Positions 41,877-49,057 of a stretch of 49,057 nucleotides of DNA are shown piece after piece. Below the pieces are notes generated by a model that saw only the letters and a program-made list of their open reading frames with translations, was not told the DNA's origin and made no database searches. This stretch comes from Chloroflexota bacterium (GTDB lineage Bacteria > Chloroflexota > Limnocylindria > Limnocylindrales > CSP1-4): contig JAJYNP010000091.1 in the NCBI GenBank assembly GCA_021786265.1, positions 1 through 49,057 of the forward strand, read 5' to 3'. Numbering within the stretch: position 1 is the first letter of the stretch; each line of letters opens with the position of its first letter. The position numbers and the translations under genes were made by a program.

Positions 41877-43076
41877 CTACGCCCCACCCAGGTAGCGCAG
41901 CGCCACCGCCGCGTGGAGCGCGGCGCCGACCGCCATGGAGGGCTCGTCGAAGACCACCCGGTTCGAGTGGTTCTGGGGGGCGGTCGCCTCGTCGACGTCC
42001 GCGGGCCGCGCGCCGAGCTGGACCATCGCCCCGGGCACCCGCTGCAGCACGTACGAGAAGTCCTCGGCGCCCATCAGCGGCGCGTCGAGCACGCGCACCG
42101 CGCCGGCGCCGATCACCCCGGCGGCCACCTCCTCCACCAGCCCGGTGAAGGCCGCCGTGTTCATGGTGACGCCGTACCCCGGCTCGATCTCCAGCTCGCC
42201 GGTCGCGCCGTGGGCCGCGCAGATGCCGTGGACCACCCGCCGGACGCCCTCGTGCACCTTCGCGCGGGTCGCCTCCGACACCGACCGGATCGTCCCCTCG
42301 ACGAACGCCGTCTCGGGCGTGATGTTGTCCCGCGTGCCGGCGACCACGTGGCCGATGGTGACCACGGTCGGGTCGAAGACGTCCACCGTCCGGGTCACCA
42401 TCGACTGGAGCGCCAGGATGATCTCGGCGGCGACCGGGATCGGGTCGAGCGAGAGGTGGGGGGTCGACGCATGCCCGCCGCGCCCGCGCACGGTGAGCCG
42501 GATCGTGTCGGCCGCCGCGTAGACCGCCCCCGGGCGCAGGTGGATCGTGCCCGCCGGGTAGCGGGTGCCGATGTGGATCGCGAACGCCGCGGCGACCGGG
42601 CTGGGGACGGCGTCGAGCAGCCCCTCATCGAGCATGAAGCGCGCGCCGTGCCAGCCCTCCTCGCCGGGCTGGAACATCAGCAGGACGTTGCCGGTGAGCT
42701 GGTCGCGACGCTGGAGGAGGAGCCGGGCCGCGCCGAGCAGCATCGCCACGTGGGTGTCGTGCCCGCAGGCGTGCATCGTGTCGCCCGTCTCCGACGCGAA
42801 GTCGAGCCCGGTGTCCTCGTGGAGCGGCAGCCCGTCCATGTCGCCGCGCAGCAGGATCGTGGGGCCGGGCCGGGCGCCCTCGATCACGGCCGTGACCGAG
42901 CTGACCGACGTGCCCAGACGTGGCTTCAGCCCGAGCCGCTCGAGCTCCGCCACCACGACCGACTGGGTGTACGGCAGCTGCAGCCCGACCTCGGGATGCC
43001 GGTGCAGGGTGCGCCGCACGTCGACGATGTCGGGGAGGATGGCCTGGGCATCGGTGAGGAGGGTGGGGGGTGTCAT
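41877..43076 (-). CDS. M20-family metal-dependent amidohydrolase
   Basis: A 399-residue M20D peptidase/amidohydrolase (IAA-amino acid hydrolase, hippurate hydrolase or N-acyl-amino-acid deacylase type). RRTLHRHPEVGLQLPYT opens the catalytic domain; GDMDGLPLHEDTGLDF, HACGHDTH (Cys104, His106) and FQPGEEG (Glu139-Glu140) supply metal ligands and catalytic base; a dimerisation domain (VRGRGGHASTPHLSLDPI) lies mid-protein. Substrate cannot be read. The start at 43076 is the family-typical one; it has no clear ribosome site. Monocistronic. Confidence 0.92.
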   Translation of the reverse strand: MTPPTLLTDAQAILPDIVDVRRTLHRHPEVGLQLPYTQSVVVAELERLGLKPRLGTSVSSVTAVIEGARPGPTILLRGDMDGLPLHEDTGLDFASETGDTMHACGHDTHVAMLLGAARLLLQRRDQLTGNVLLMFQPGEEGWHGARFMLDEGLLDAVPSPVAAAFAIHIGTRYPAGTIHLRPGAVYAAADTIRLTVRGRGGHASTPHLSLDPIPVAAEIILALQSMVTRTVDVFDPTVVTIGHVVAGTRDNITPETAFVEGTIRSVSEATRAKVHEGVRRVVHGICAAHGATGELEIEPGYGVTMNTAAFTGLVEEVAAGVIGAGAVRVLDAPLMGAEDFSYVLQRVPGAMVQLGARPADVDEATAPQNHSNRVVFDEPSMAVGAALHAAVALRYLGGA

Positions 43077-43181
43077 GGGGGGAGTATGCCGCGGTCTGGC
43101 GGTGCAGAGCCGGCTACCTCGGTGCCTCATGTCACCCGTGCAATGTCCAACGTAAGGTATCCGGCCTAAACAAGCGGCACC

Positions 43182-43847
43182 ATGTTGAAGCGCGATCCCA
43201 GGCCCATGCTGCCGCAGGCAGGCTCTGCGCCCATCACGACCCGAATATCGCGTCCCGACCGCGGTCAGGCGATGGTGGAGTTCGCCCTGGTCCTCGTTCC
43301 CCTGATGCTCGTCTTCATGGGCATCCTCCAGTTCGGGCTGGTCTTCAGCTCGCAGCTCGGTCTCATCAACAGCGTGCGCGAGGGCGCGCGCTACGGGGCC
43401 ACCCTCGTGACCGACGGCAGCAACGTTGGCAACGCGACCACCGCCGGGACGCCCGTCTATGACGTCTTCTGCTACACGCTGGGCATGAATGGCAGCGGCG
43501 GCACCTGCTCGGTCGGTGGTGTCACGCAGACGGGAACCCTGGGCCGGGCGATGGCCGGCTACAACAAGGCGAACGTATGCCTGACGTCCGGCGGCGTCTG
43601 TGGCACGGCCTCGAGCTCGGTTACCTACTGCTCCTACGAGAACCCCGATGGCACGTACTCGGTGCGCCTCAACGTGACGGTCGCGTACCGCCATCCCTTG
43701 ATCGTGCCGCTCATCGGGAACATCCTCGATGGTATCGACGGCGGAACGGCGGATAACGCCCTCACGGCCAGTTCTACCGAGCAGTTCCGCGTGGAAGGCC
43801 CTCCCTTGCAGAACCAGCCCAGCGGTATCGGCACGTGTGGATCATGA
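43182..43847 (+). CDS. TadE-like pilus assembly/pseudopilin protein
   Basis: A 221-residue protein. RGQAMVEFALVLVPLMLVFMG is the TadE motif: a short basic stretch, Gln-Ala-Met-Val-Glu-Phe, then the single membrane helix. EGARYGA follows as usual. The outer part carries several cysteines (CYTLG, GTCSVG, VCLTSGGVC, TYCSYE), probably disulfides outside the cell. It overlaps the TadG-like gene by ATGA. No tadA/B/C motor genes are here. Confidence 0.85.
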   Translation: MLKRDPRPMLPQAGSAPITTRISRPDRGQAMVEFALVLVPLMLVFMGILQFGLVFSSQLGLINSVREGARYGATLVTDGSNVGNATTAGTPVYDVFCYTLGMNGSGGTCSVGGVTQTGTLGRAMAGYNKANVCLTSGGVCGTASSSVTYCSYENPDGTYSVRLNVTVAYRHPLIVPLIGNILDGIDGGTADNALTASSTEQFRVEGPPLQNQPSGIGTCGS

Positions 43848-45691
43848 ACCGCGTCCCGCACCGCCTTCGGAGTCGAGCCATGAGCCAGTCAGGGCCATCA
43901 CTGCGTCGCCGCCCGCGACGATCCGGGGAACGCGGGCAGGTACTCGTGCTCTTCGTGCTCTTCCTGGTCGTGCTGCTCGGCGCTGCGGCCCTCACCGTCG
44001 ACTACGGAACGTGGCTGGCCGCCCGCCGGACGTACCAGGCCAACGCCGATGCCGCCGCTCTGGCCGGCGCCCACTACCTCGCCTCTCCTGACGCCGACAA
44101 CTGCATCAGCGAGTTTCCGAGCAATCCGAACGCCCCCGCCTTCTGCGCGCGCACGGACAGCTGGAAGTACCTGAACGACAACCTGGACCTCGGGCTCCAG
44201 CCTTCGGATATCACCAGCTATGCCACCAACAACACCGCTGCGACCGGAGTCGTCGTCGGGGCCTACACCCTATGGGTCGACACGCCGCCGAACAGCGCGG
44301 GCTCGGCGTACACAGGGACACTGGGCGGCAACACTCGCGTGATCTTCGTGCGAGTCCAGGCCAACCAGCAGCCCTACTTTGCCCGGGTCTTCTCTTCCTC
44401 GAGTGTCACGGTCCCCGCCTGGGCGACGGCCGGCGTCTTCCCCAATCGCTTCGCGGTCATCACGCTCCGGCGGCCGACGGATGCGGGGCCGTCCAACGCG
44501 CAGGACATCACGCTGGCCGGCACCAACTCGACGCTGACGGTCATCGACGGGGATCTCGGCGGCAACTGGGGCATGAAGCTGAACTCCAGTACCACGCTGC
44601 AGATGGGAGCCGTCGGCGGCACCGGATACCAGCCGGCTCCGTACCTCATCGACAACGTCTCATGCGGGAATTCGTGCTGGTCGACGAGCCAGATCCAGGG
44701 CCAGACCTACGACGCCAATGGGCTCTCCAGCATGTTCCCTCCGAGCGGCGCGCTGCCGCTCCCCGGGTTCATCCAGGACCCGAATTACCCACCGCCCCCT
44801 GATCTCGCCGCCAATGCGCCGAACGGGCCGACCGCATCGATTCCCACCGGCGACAGCGGGGGCAGCGTCACGATCAACAACGGGACGGTCATCAACGACG
44901 GCAGCGGCAATCCGCTGACCTGCGACCCGAGTTCCCCGCATCTCGGCCCGGGCTGGTACAGCTCGATCACGGTCAAGAACGGCGGCTGCCTGATCCTCGA
45001 TCCGCTGCACCATCACTCGAACCCTGACAACCCAGCATCCGACACAGTGACCCCTGTCGGGCTGGGACAGCTGCCCGGCGTCTTCTACGTGACGGGGGAC
45101 TTCAGCATCGGTCAGGCGCTCGTAGTCGGCGACGGCGTGACCGTCATCATGCGGCCGAGCGGCAGCAACAATCAGCTCAAGCTCGGCTCGCACCAGATCC
45201 TCGATCTCGATCGCGGGTGTGTGACGCAGTCGAACGGGGTCCCGTCGACCTCGGCCAACTACTGCAACGGGCAGGGGGAGGCCCTCGCTGCATGGACGAC
45301 CAAGGGCGCCAGCTCGTACAGCTGGAACAGCACGACGTCGACGTGGGTCTACCAGAGTGCCGAGGCGTCGAACCCCGCGACCTATGGCCGCGGGGTGGCG
45401 CTCTACGTGTTGAAACCGAGCCAGTACCAGACCACCCCGCCGGTTGACGCGAACACGACCGTGATCCAGGCCAACGCGGGCGCGGCATTCGCCTGGGACG
45501 GGGTGACCTACGCGCCCCACGACAACGTGTCCGTCGCGGGCCAGCCGGACCACAACGGCGTCGGCCAGCTGATCTCGTGGACCTTCACGTTCAACGGCGG
45601 GACCAGCGTGACGCAGACCTACAAGGGGCCCGACGAAGGGTACCCCATCCTCCTCGAGCCCTGTGTGAGCGGAAACGGCGGGGCCTGCTAG
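43844..45691 (+). CDS. TadG-like Flp-pilus/surface protein
   Basis: A 615-residue protein. SGERGQVLVLFVLFLVVLLG then AAALTVDYGTWLAARRTYQANADAAALAGAHYLA is the TadG N-terminal membrane helix and the following amphipathic helix. The rest is secreted, Asn/Thr/Ser/Gly-rich and contains strand-like regions but no VWA motif that I can see. Together with the TadE-like gene it forms a minor-pilin pair. Role in adhesion is inferred. The ATG at 43844 is chosen for the ATGA overlap. Confidence 0.8.
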   Translation: MNRVPHRLRSRAMSQSGPSLRRRPRRSGERGQVLVLFVLFLVVLLGAAALTVDYGTWLAARRTYQANADAAALAGAHYLASPDADNCISEFPSNPNAPAFCARTDSWKYLNDNLDLGLQPSDITSYATNNTAATGVVVGAYTLWVDTPPNSAGSAYTGTLGGNTRVIFVRVQANQQPYFARVFSSSSVTVPAWATAGVFPNRFAVITLRRPTDAGPSNAQDITLAGTNSTLTVIDGDLGGNWGMKLNSSTTLQMGAVGGTGYQPAPYLIDNVSCGNSCWSTSQIQGQTYDANGLSSMFPPSGALPLPGFIQDPNYPPPPDLAANAPNGPTASIPTGDSGGSVTINNGTVINDGSGNPLTCDPSSPHLGPGWYSSITVKNGGCLILDPLHHHSNPDNPASDTVTPVGLGQLPGVFYVTGDFSIGQALVVGDGVTVIMRPSGSNNQLKLGSHQILDLDRGCVTQSNGVPSTSANYCNGQGEALAAWTTKGASSYSWNSTTSTWVYQSAEASNPATYGRGVALYVLKPSQYQTTPPVDANTTVIQANAGAAFAWDGVTYAPHDNVSVAGQPDHNGVGQLISWTFTFNGGTSVTQTYKGPDEGYPILLEPCVSGNGGAC

Positions 45692-45998
45692 GGCGATCAC
45701 CTCTCTCCTCGCCATGCTGGCAACTCTGCTGACCTTCGCCTGGCGCAGAGAACGGGTCCGCAGGCCCCTCCCCTGACGAGCAGTTAACGCCCCGACCACG
45801 GGCGGCTAACCTCGGACCGGTACTGTCCATGCACGGGAGGGCAGGCATGGTGACAGGCAGACGGGGTCGACCGGCCGGGCAGTGTCGCCGCCCCAGCATC
45901 GGTCCGGGCTGCTGCGCCTGCGGGCGAGCCTGCCGCCCAGGCGGACGACCGCCCGATCCCACCCGCCCGTCCACTGATCGACAGCAAGGGGGAGCCTG
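45692..45998. other. Intergenic stretch before the secreted phosphoesterase gene
   Basis: About 307 bases. A GGGGGAG ribosome site ends it. No gene, clear terminator or repeat is visible; a plus-strand promoter must lie here but cannot be fixed by eye. Confidence 0.45.
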
Positions 45999-48185
45999 AT
46001 GTCCAGCGTCCTGCAGCGGATCGTCACCGGCCTGGTGGCGGCCTGTCTCGCGATTGGAACCCTCCTGGCCGCAGCCCTGCCGGCCGCCGCAGTCACCCAC
46101 GTCGCCTCGGCCATCTCGACCGGGAACTGCGACCTGCCCTCGCCCACCGGCGCGGTCAAGCACGTCATAGAGATCCAGTTCGACAACGTCCACTTCACGC
46201 GCGACAACCCGAACGTGCCCTCGGACCTCGAGCAGATGCCGCACCTGCTGAACTTCATGGAGCAGAACGGCGTGCTGCTGACCAACCACCACACGCCGCT
46301 GATCGCGCACACGGCGACCGACATCCTGACCACGCTCACCGGCGTCTACGGGAACAGGATGGGCGTGCCGATCGCCAACACGTTCCGGTACTTCAACCCG
46401 AACGGGACCAGCAACCCGGCCGTCTCGTTCGCCTACTGGACCGACCCGATCTACGACTACTCGAACCCGACGCCGACCGACACGACCTTCAACATGCTGA
46501 CGGCCGGCGGGAAGAACGCACCGGCGCCCTGGGTGCCGTTCACGCGGGCCGGCTGCGACGTCGGGATGGTCGCGACGGCCAACACGGTCCTCGAGAACAT
46601 CGCCACCGACATCCCCACGGTCTTCGGCGCGAGCTCGACGCAGGCGGCGGAGGTCAAATCGAACCCGGCGCAGGCGACGGCCGACTTCGTCGGGATCGGC
46701 GTCCACTGCGCGGCCGGCGACGCGCTCTGCTCGACCGCCAACGGCGGCGTCACCGACGCACTGCCTGACGAGCCCGGCGGTTACTCCGGCTACCAGGCGC
46801 TCTTCGGGGCGAAGTACGTCGACCCGCAGGTCTTCTCGGGCGGCACGCCAGTCGACCTGGGCGGGAACACCATCGAGAGCCCGGGCGGCAACGTGGGCTT
46901 CCCCGGCTTCGACGGCATGTCGGCCGCGGTCTCGCTCTCGTACGTGGCGGCGATGCAGGAGCACGGCGTCCCGGTGACATACGCCTACATCTCCGACGCG
47001 CACGACAAGCACCCGAGCGGTCCGGCCTACGGCCCCGGCGAGGCGGGCTACGTGGCCGCCCTCAAGTCGTACGACGACGCCTTCGCGACGTTCTTCTCCC
47101 GGCTCGCGAGCGACGGGATCACGCCGGCCAACACGCTGTTCGTGATCACGTCGGACGAGAACGACCACTTCGTGGGCGGGGCGCCCTCGAACCCTGGCTG
47201 CGACGGCGTCAACATCCCCTGCACGTACAGCCACGTCAACTGCCCGAGCACGACCATCACGAGCTGCCCGCCGAACAACGTGGGCGAGATCAACGCCAAC
47301 CTGGCGGGCCTGCTGGCGTCGGAGCAGGGCATCACGACGCCGTTCGCGGTCCACGCGGACTCGGCGCCGAACGTCTACATCACCGGCCGGCCTTCCCGGA
47401 CGGATCCGGTGGCCAGGGCGTTCGAGCAGGCGACGTCGAAACTGACGCTGACGAACCCGCTGACCGGGGCGACCCAGACGGTCACGAACTACCTGGCCGA
47501 CCCGGTCGAGGAACAGATCCTCCACATGGTGACGGCCGATCCGATGCGCACGCCGACCTTCACGCTGTTCGCCAACCCGGACGACTACCTGTACGCGGGG
47601 GGCACCACCTGCGGGCCGACGTGCGTCCAGCAGGAGTACGGCTACGCCTGGAACCACGGCGACGTCTCGCCGGACATCAACACCACCTGGCTCGGGCTGG
47701 TCGGGCCGGGCGTCCGGCAGACGGGCGTCGACAACGCGGTCTGGTCGGATCACACCGACGTCCGGCCGACGATGCTGGCGCTCACCGGACTGCAGGATGA
47801 CTACGCCCATGACGGCCGGGTGCTCTGGGAGGTCCTCTACGACGGGGCCGTCCCGCAGTCGCTGCGGGCGCACCGCGAGACGATCACCCGGCTGGCCGAG
47901 GCGTACAAGCAGCTCGACGCGGCGGTGGGCGACTTCGGGCTCGCCACGCTCGCGGTCTCGACCCGGGCGCTGGCGAGCGACTCTGCCGGCGACGCGACCT
48001 ACACGCAGCTCGAGAGCTGGCTGGCGACGATCGGCGGGCAGCGCGACGCGCTCGCCGCGCAGATCTCGGGGCTGCTCGAGGGTGCCGAGTTCGGCGGACA
48101 GGCCGTGAACGAGCAGCAGGCGAAGAGCCTGACGGCCCAGGCCTGGGCGCTGATCTCGGAGGCGCAGACAAAGGCCGGATCGTGA
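45999..48185 (+). CDS. Secreted alkaline-phosphatase-superfamily phosphoesterase-like protein
   Basis: A 728-residue exported protein: signal peptide at 1-31 (VTGLVAACLAIGTLLAAALP, ending AAA). Residues in IQFDNVHF, HHTPLIAHTATDILTTLTG, YISDAHDKH, VITSDENDHFVGG, WNHGDVSP and SDHTDVRPTMLALTGL follow the metal-site order of the alkaline phosphatase/sulfatase/phosphodiesterase fold (Asp, Thr nucleophile, Asp/His pairs). The C-terminal 120 residues are helical. The substrate is unknown. The gene lies alone and converges on a frameshifted gene. Confidence 0.75.
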   Translation: MSSVLQRIVTGLVAACLAIGTLLAAALPAAAVTHVASAISTGNCDLPSPTGAVKHVIEIQFDNVHFTRDNPNVPSDLEQMPHLLNFMEQNGVLLTNHHTPLIAHTATDILTTLTGVYGNRMGVPIANTFRYFNPNGTSNPAVSFAYWTDPIYDYSNPTPTDTTFNMLTAGGKNAPAPWVPFTRAGCDVGMVATANTVLENIATDIPTVFGASSTQAAEVKSNPAQATADFVGIGVHCAAGDALCSTANGGVTDALPDEPGGYSGYQALFGAKYVDPQVFSGGTPVDLGGNTIESPGGNVGFPGFDGMSAAVSLSYVAAMQEHGVPVTYAYISDAHDKHPSGPAYGPGEAGYVAALKSYDDAFATFFSRLASDGITPANTLFVITSDENDHFVGGAPSNPGCDGVNIPCTYSHVNCPSTTITSCPPNNVGEINANLAGLLASEQGITTPFAVHADSAPNVYITGRPSRTDPVARAFEQATSKLTLTNPLTGATQTVTNYLADPVEEQILHMVTADPMRTPTFTLFANPDDYLYAGGTTCGPTCVQQEYGYAWNHGDVSPDINTTWLGLVGPGVRQTGVDNAVWSDHTDVRPTMLALTGLQDDYAHDGRVLWEVLYDGAVPQSLRAHRETITRLAEAYKQLDAAVGDFGLATLAVSTRALASDSAGDATYTQLESWLATIGGQRDALAAQISGLLEGAEFGGQAVNEQQAKSLTAQAWALISEAQTKAGS

Positions 48186-48628
48186 CGCTCGGTCGCCCCG
48201 CCGCGTACTGGGCCTCGAACGCGTCGTGCGCTGCCAGAAGGTCCACCTCGTACGCCTCGTAGTGCCGCTGGGTGCCCGTCCCGTCCGGAAGCACGCACGT
48301 CGCGTGCGGCACGGGCTCCTCGCTCCCCGGGAGCGGATGTCAGGTGATAGCCGCGCCATCCGCCCCGGGCCAGGTCGGAATAGTTGTAGTTGTAGCCGAC
48401 CCGAACCCACTCCCGGCCCGATCGGCGGAACCACTCCTCGTAATGGAATCGCGCGTCGTCGACGAGCGCCGGGTTGTCGATCTGCCCGGGCGCGGTGAGG
48501 TCGATGCGCACGGCCCGGACAGGTCGGCGCTCCCCGAAGTCCCGGAGATCGAGCCGCCCCAGCCGGTCGAGACGCGCCACGATGGTAGCCCTGCGCTGGT
48601 TGAAGGCGCGGTCGGAGAGCGGCCTCAC
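48186..48628 (-). pseudogene. Frameshifted hypothetical gene
   Basis: The frame beginning MRPLSDRAFNQRRATIVARL reads well for about 98 residues (VRIDLTAPGQIDNPALVDDA, YNYNYSDLARGGWRGYHL), then degrades. The sensible continuation SEEPVPHATCVLPDGTG and RHYEAYEVDLLAAHDAFEAQ lies in another frame. One extra G in the GGGG run near 48328-48331 explains the shift. Its ATG overlaps the upstream HTH gene (ATGA), so it was a real coupled gene. It may be a pseudogene or a sequencing error. Family unknown. Confidence 0.6.
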
Positions 48629-48909
48629 TCCCCCATCGCCCGGCCCAGTGGCGGGGCGGCCCGGCCGAGTGTCGGCCGTTCGGCCTCCACGTCGGCGTCG
48701 GCGTCCGCTCGCTCGGTCACGCGTGATGGAGCCAGGCTCTCGGGCTCGAGCAGGCCAATGACCGCCCGGGCAGGGATCCGGTAGGTTCGCTCGGAGAGCT
48801 TCACCGCGTACAGGCGGCCCGAGGCGATGTAGTTGAGGATCGTGGACGGATGAACGCCCGCGAACTCGGCGACTTCGCGGGGCGAGTAGAAGGATTTCGT
48901 CAGGTTCAT
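48625..48909 (-). CDS. Small helix-turn-helix (excisionase/HTH_17) protein
   Basis: A 94-residue protein starting MNLTKSFYSPREVAEFAGVH, then PSTILNYIASGRLYAVKLSE and RTYRIPARAVIGLL: the short MerR/excisionase fold. The tail is acidic and Ala-rich. It overlaps the following frameshifted gene by ATGA. Such pairs occur in integrated elements and toxin-like modules; here the frame after it is broken. Confidence 0.75.
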   Translation of the reverse strand: MNLTKSFYSPREVAEFAGVHPSTILNYIASGRLYAVKLSERTYRIPARAVIGLLEPESLAPSRVTERADADADVEAERPTLGRAAPPLGRAMGE

Positions 48910-48988
48910 CGGGGTGCTGGGGCCTCTAACCCGAAGCTCCAGCGGACCGCGAGCACGACTGAGCACGGCCTGCGCTGACGCGTTCTGC

Positions 48989-49057
48989 CTACGTGCCTGC
49001 GGGTGAGAGCCCGAGGAGTTCGAAGGCGCGGGCCTGGAGCGGGGTCGGCGTGGCGGC
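48989..49057 (-). CDS. C-terminal fragment of a gene cut by the window edge
   Basis: Twenty-two codons and a TAG stop on the minus strand: AATPTPLQARAFELLGLSPAG then T. The composition is coding-like and it is placed head-on to the HTH gene, 79 bases upstream of its start. Identity cannot be judged from so little. Confidence 0.35.
   Translation of the reverse strand, partial: AATPTPLQARAFELLGLSPAGT

Overview
The window is about 49 kb of very GC-rich bacterial DNA. The gene content suggests a high-GC Chloroflexota lineage (Limnocylindria/Ellin6529-like) or, less likely, an actinobacterium: CysO/CysM cysteine synthesis, Suf genes with SufU and an Rrf2 regulator, a Tat-exported [NiFe] hydrogenase with cytochrome b, peptidase G1 and TadE/TadG proteins. 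The phylum assignment is inference; there is no rRNA or tRNA here.

Region 1 (1-6250, minus strand) is a sulfur-mobilisation operon: Rrf2 regulator, SufC, SufS, SufU, a rhodanese-ThiF activating enzyme, CysO and CysM. A sigma70-type promoter and an inverted-repeat operator lie upstream of the regulator. SufB and SufD are absent. The set links Fe-S assembly to protein-thiocarboxylate cysteine synthesis.

Region 2 (6261-23990) is the highlight: a 17,730-bp element bounded by 34-bp terminal inverted repeats (28 of 34 identical) and a perfect 16-bp target-site duplication. It has the casposon hallmark set: a solo Cas1 with catalytic residues in place plus C-terminal zinc-finger and helix-turn-helix regions, a family B DNA polymerase with all exonuclease and polymerase motifs, an HNH protein and HTH proteins. 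Its cargo looks like defence and DNA processing: a NurA-like/HerA/DNA-methyltransferase operon, a DprA/phosphoribosyltransferase pair, a family 4 uracil-DNA glycosylase, an OLD-family nuclease and a secreted protein. No other transposase or integrase is visible, so Cas1 is the likely integrase. The element sits in the suf promoter region, and the duplicated target carries the -35 hexamer, so that promoter survives on the left side.

Region 3 (24.0-35.2 kb) holds a methyltransferase remnant broken at the insertion site, an SRPBCC protein, a Tat-dependent uptake hydrogenase operon (small subunit, large subunit, cytochrome b, Rrf2 regulator), a multi-pass His-rich membrane protein, malate dehydrogenase, citrate synthase and a hemerythrin-like protein. 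The hydrogenase would feed electrons from H2 into the membrane quinone pool; the two TCA-cycle genes sit beside it.

Region 4 (35.2-49.1 kb) is mixed: two secreted proteins (one a G1-type glutamic peptidase), a DsrE/TusA sulfur-carrier pair beside twin palindromes, an XRE-TPR regulator, GC-rich tandem repeats, a VapBC toxin-antitoxin pair, an M20 amidohydrolase, TadE/TadG-like proteins, a secreted phosphoesterase-like protein, and a small HTH gene followed by a frameshifted gene at the right edge.
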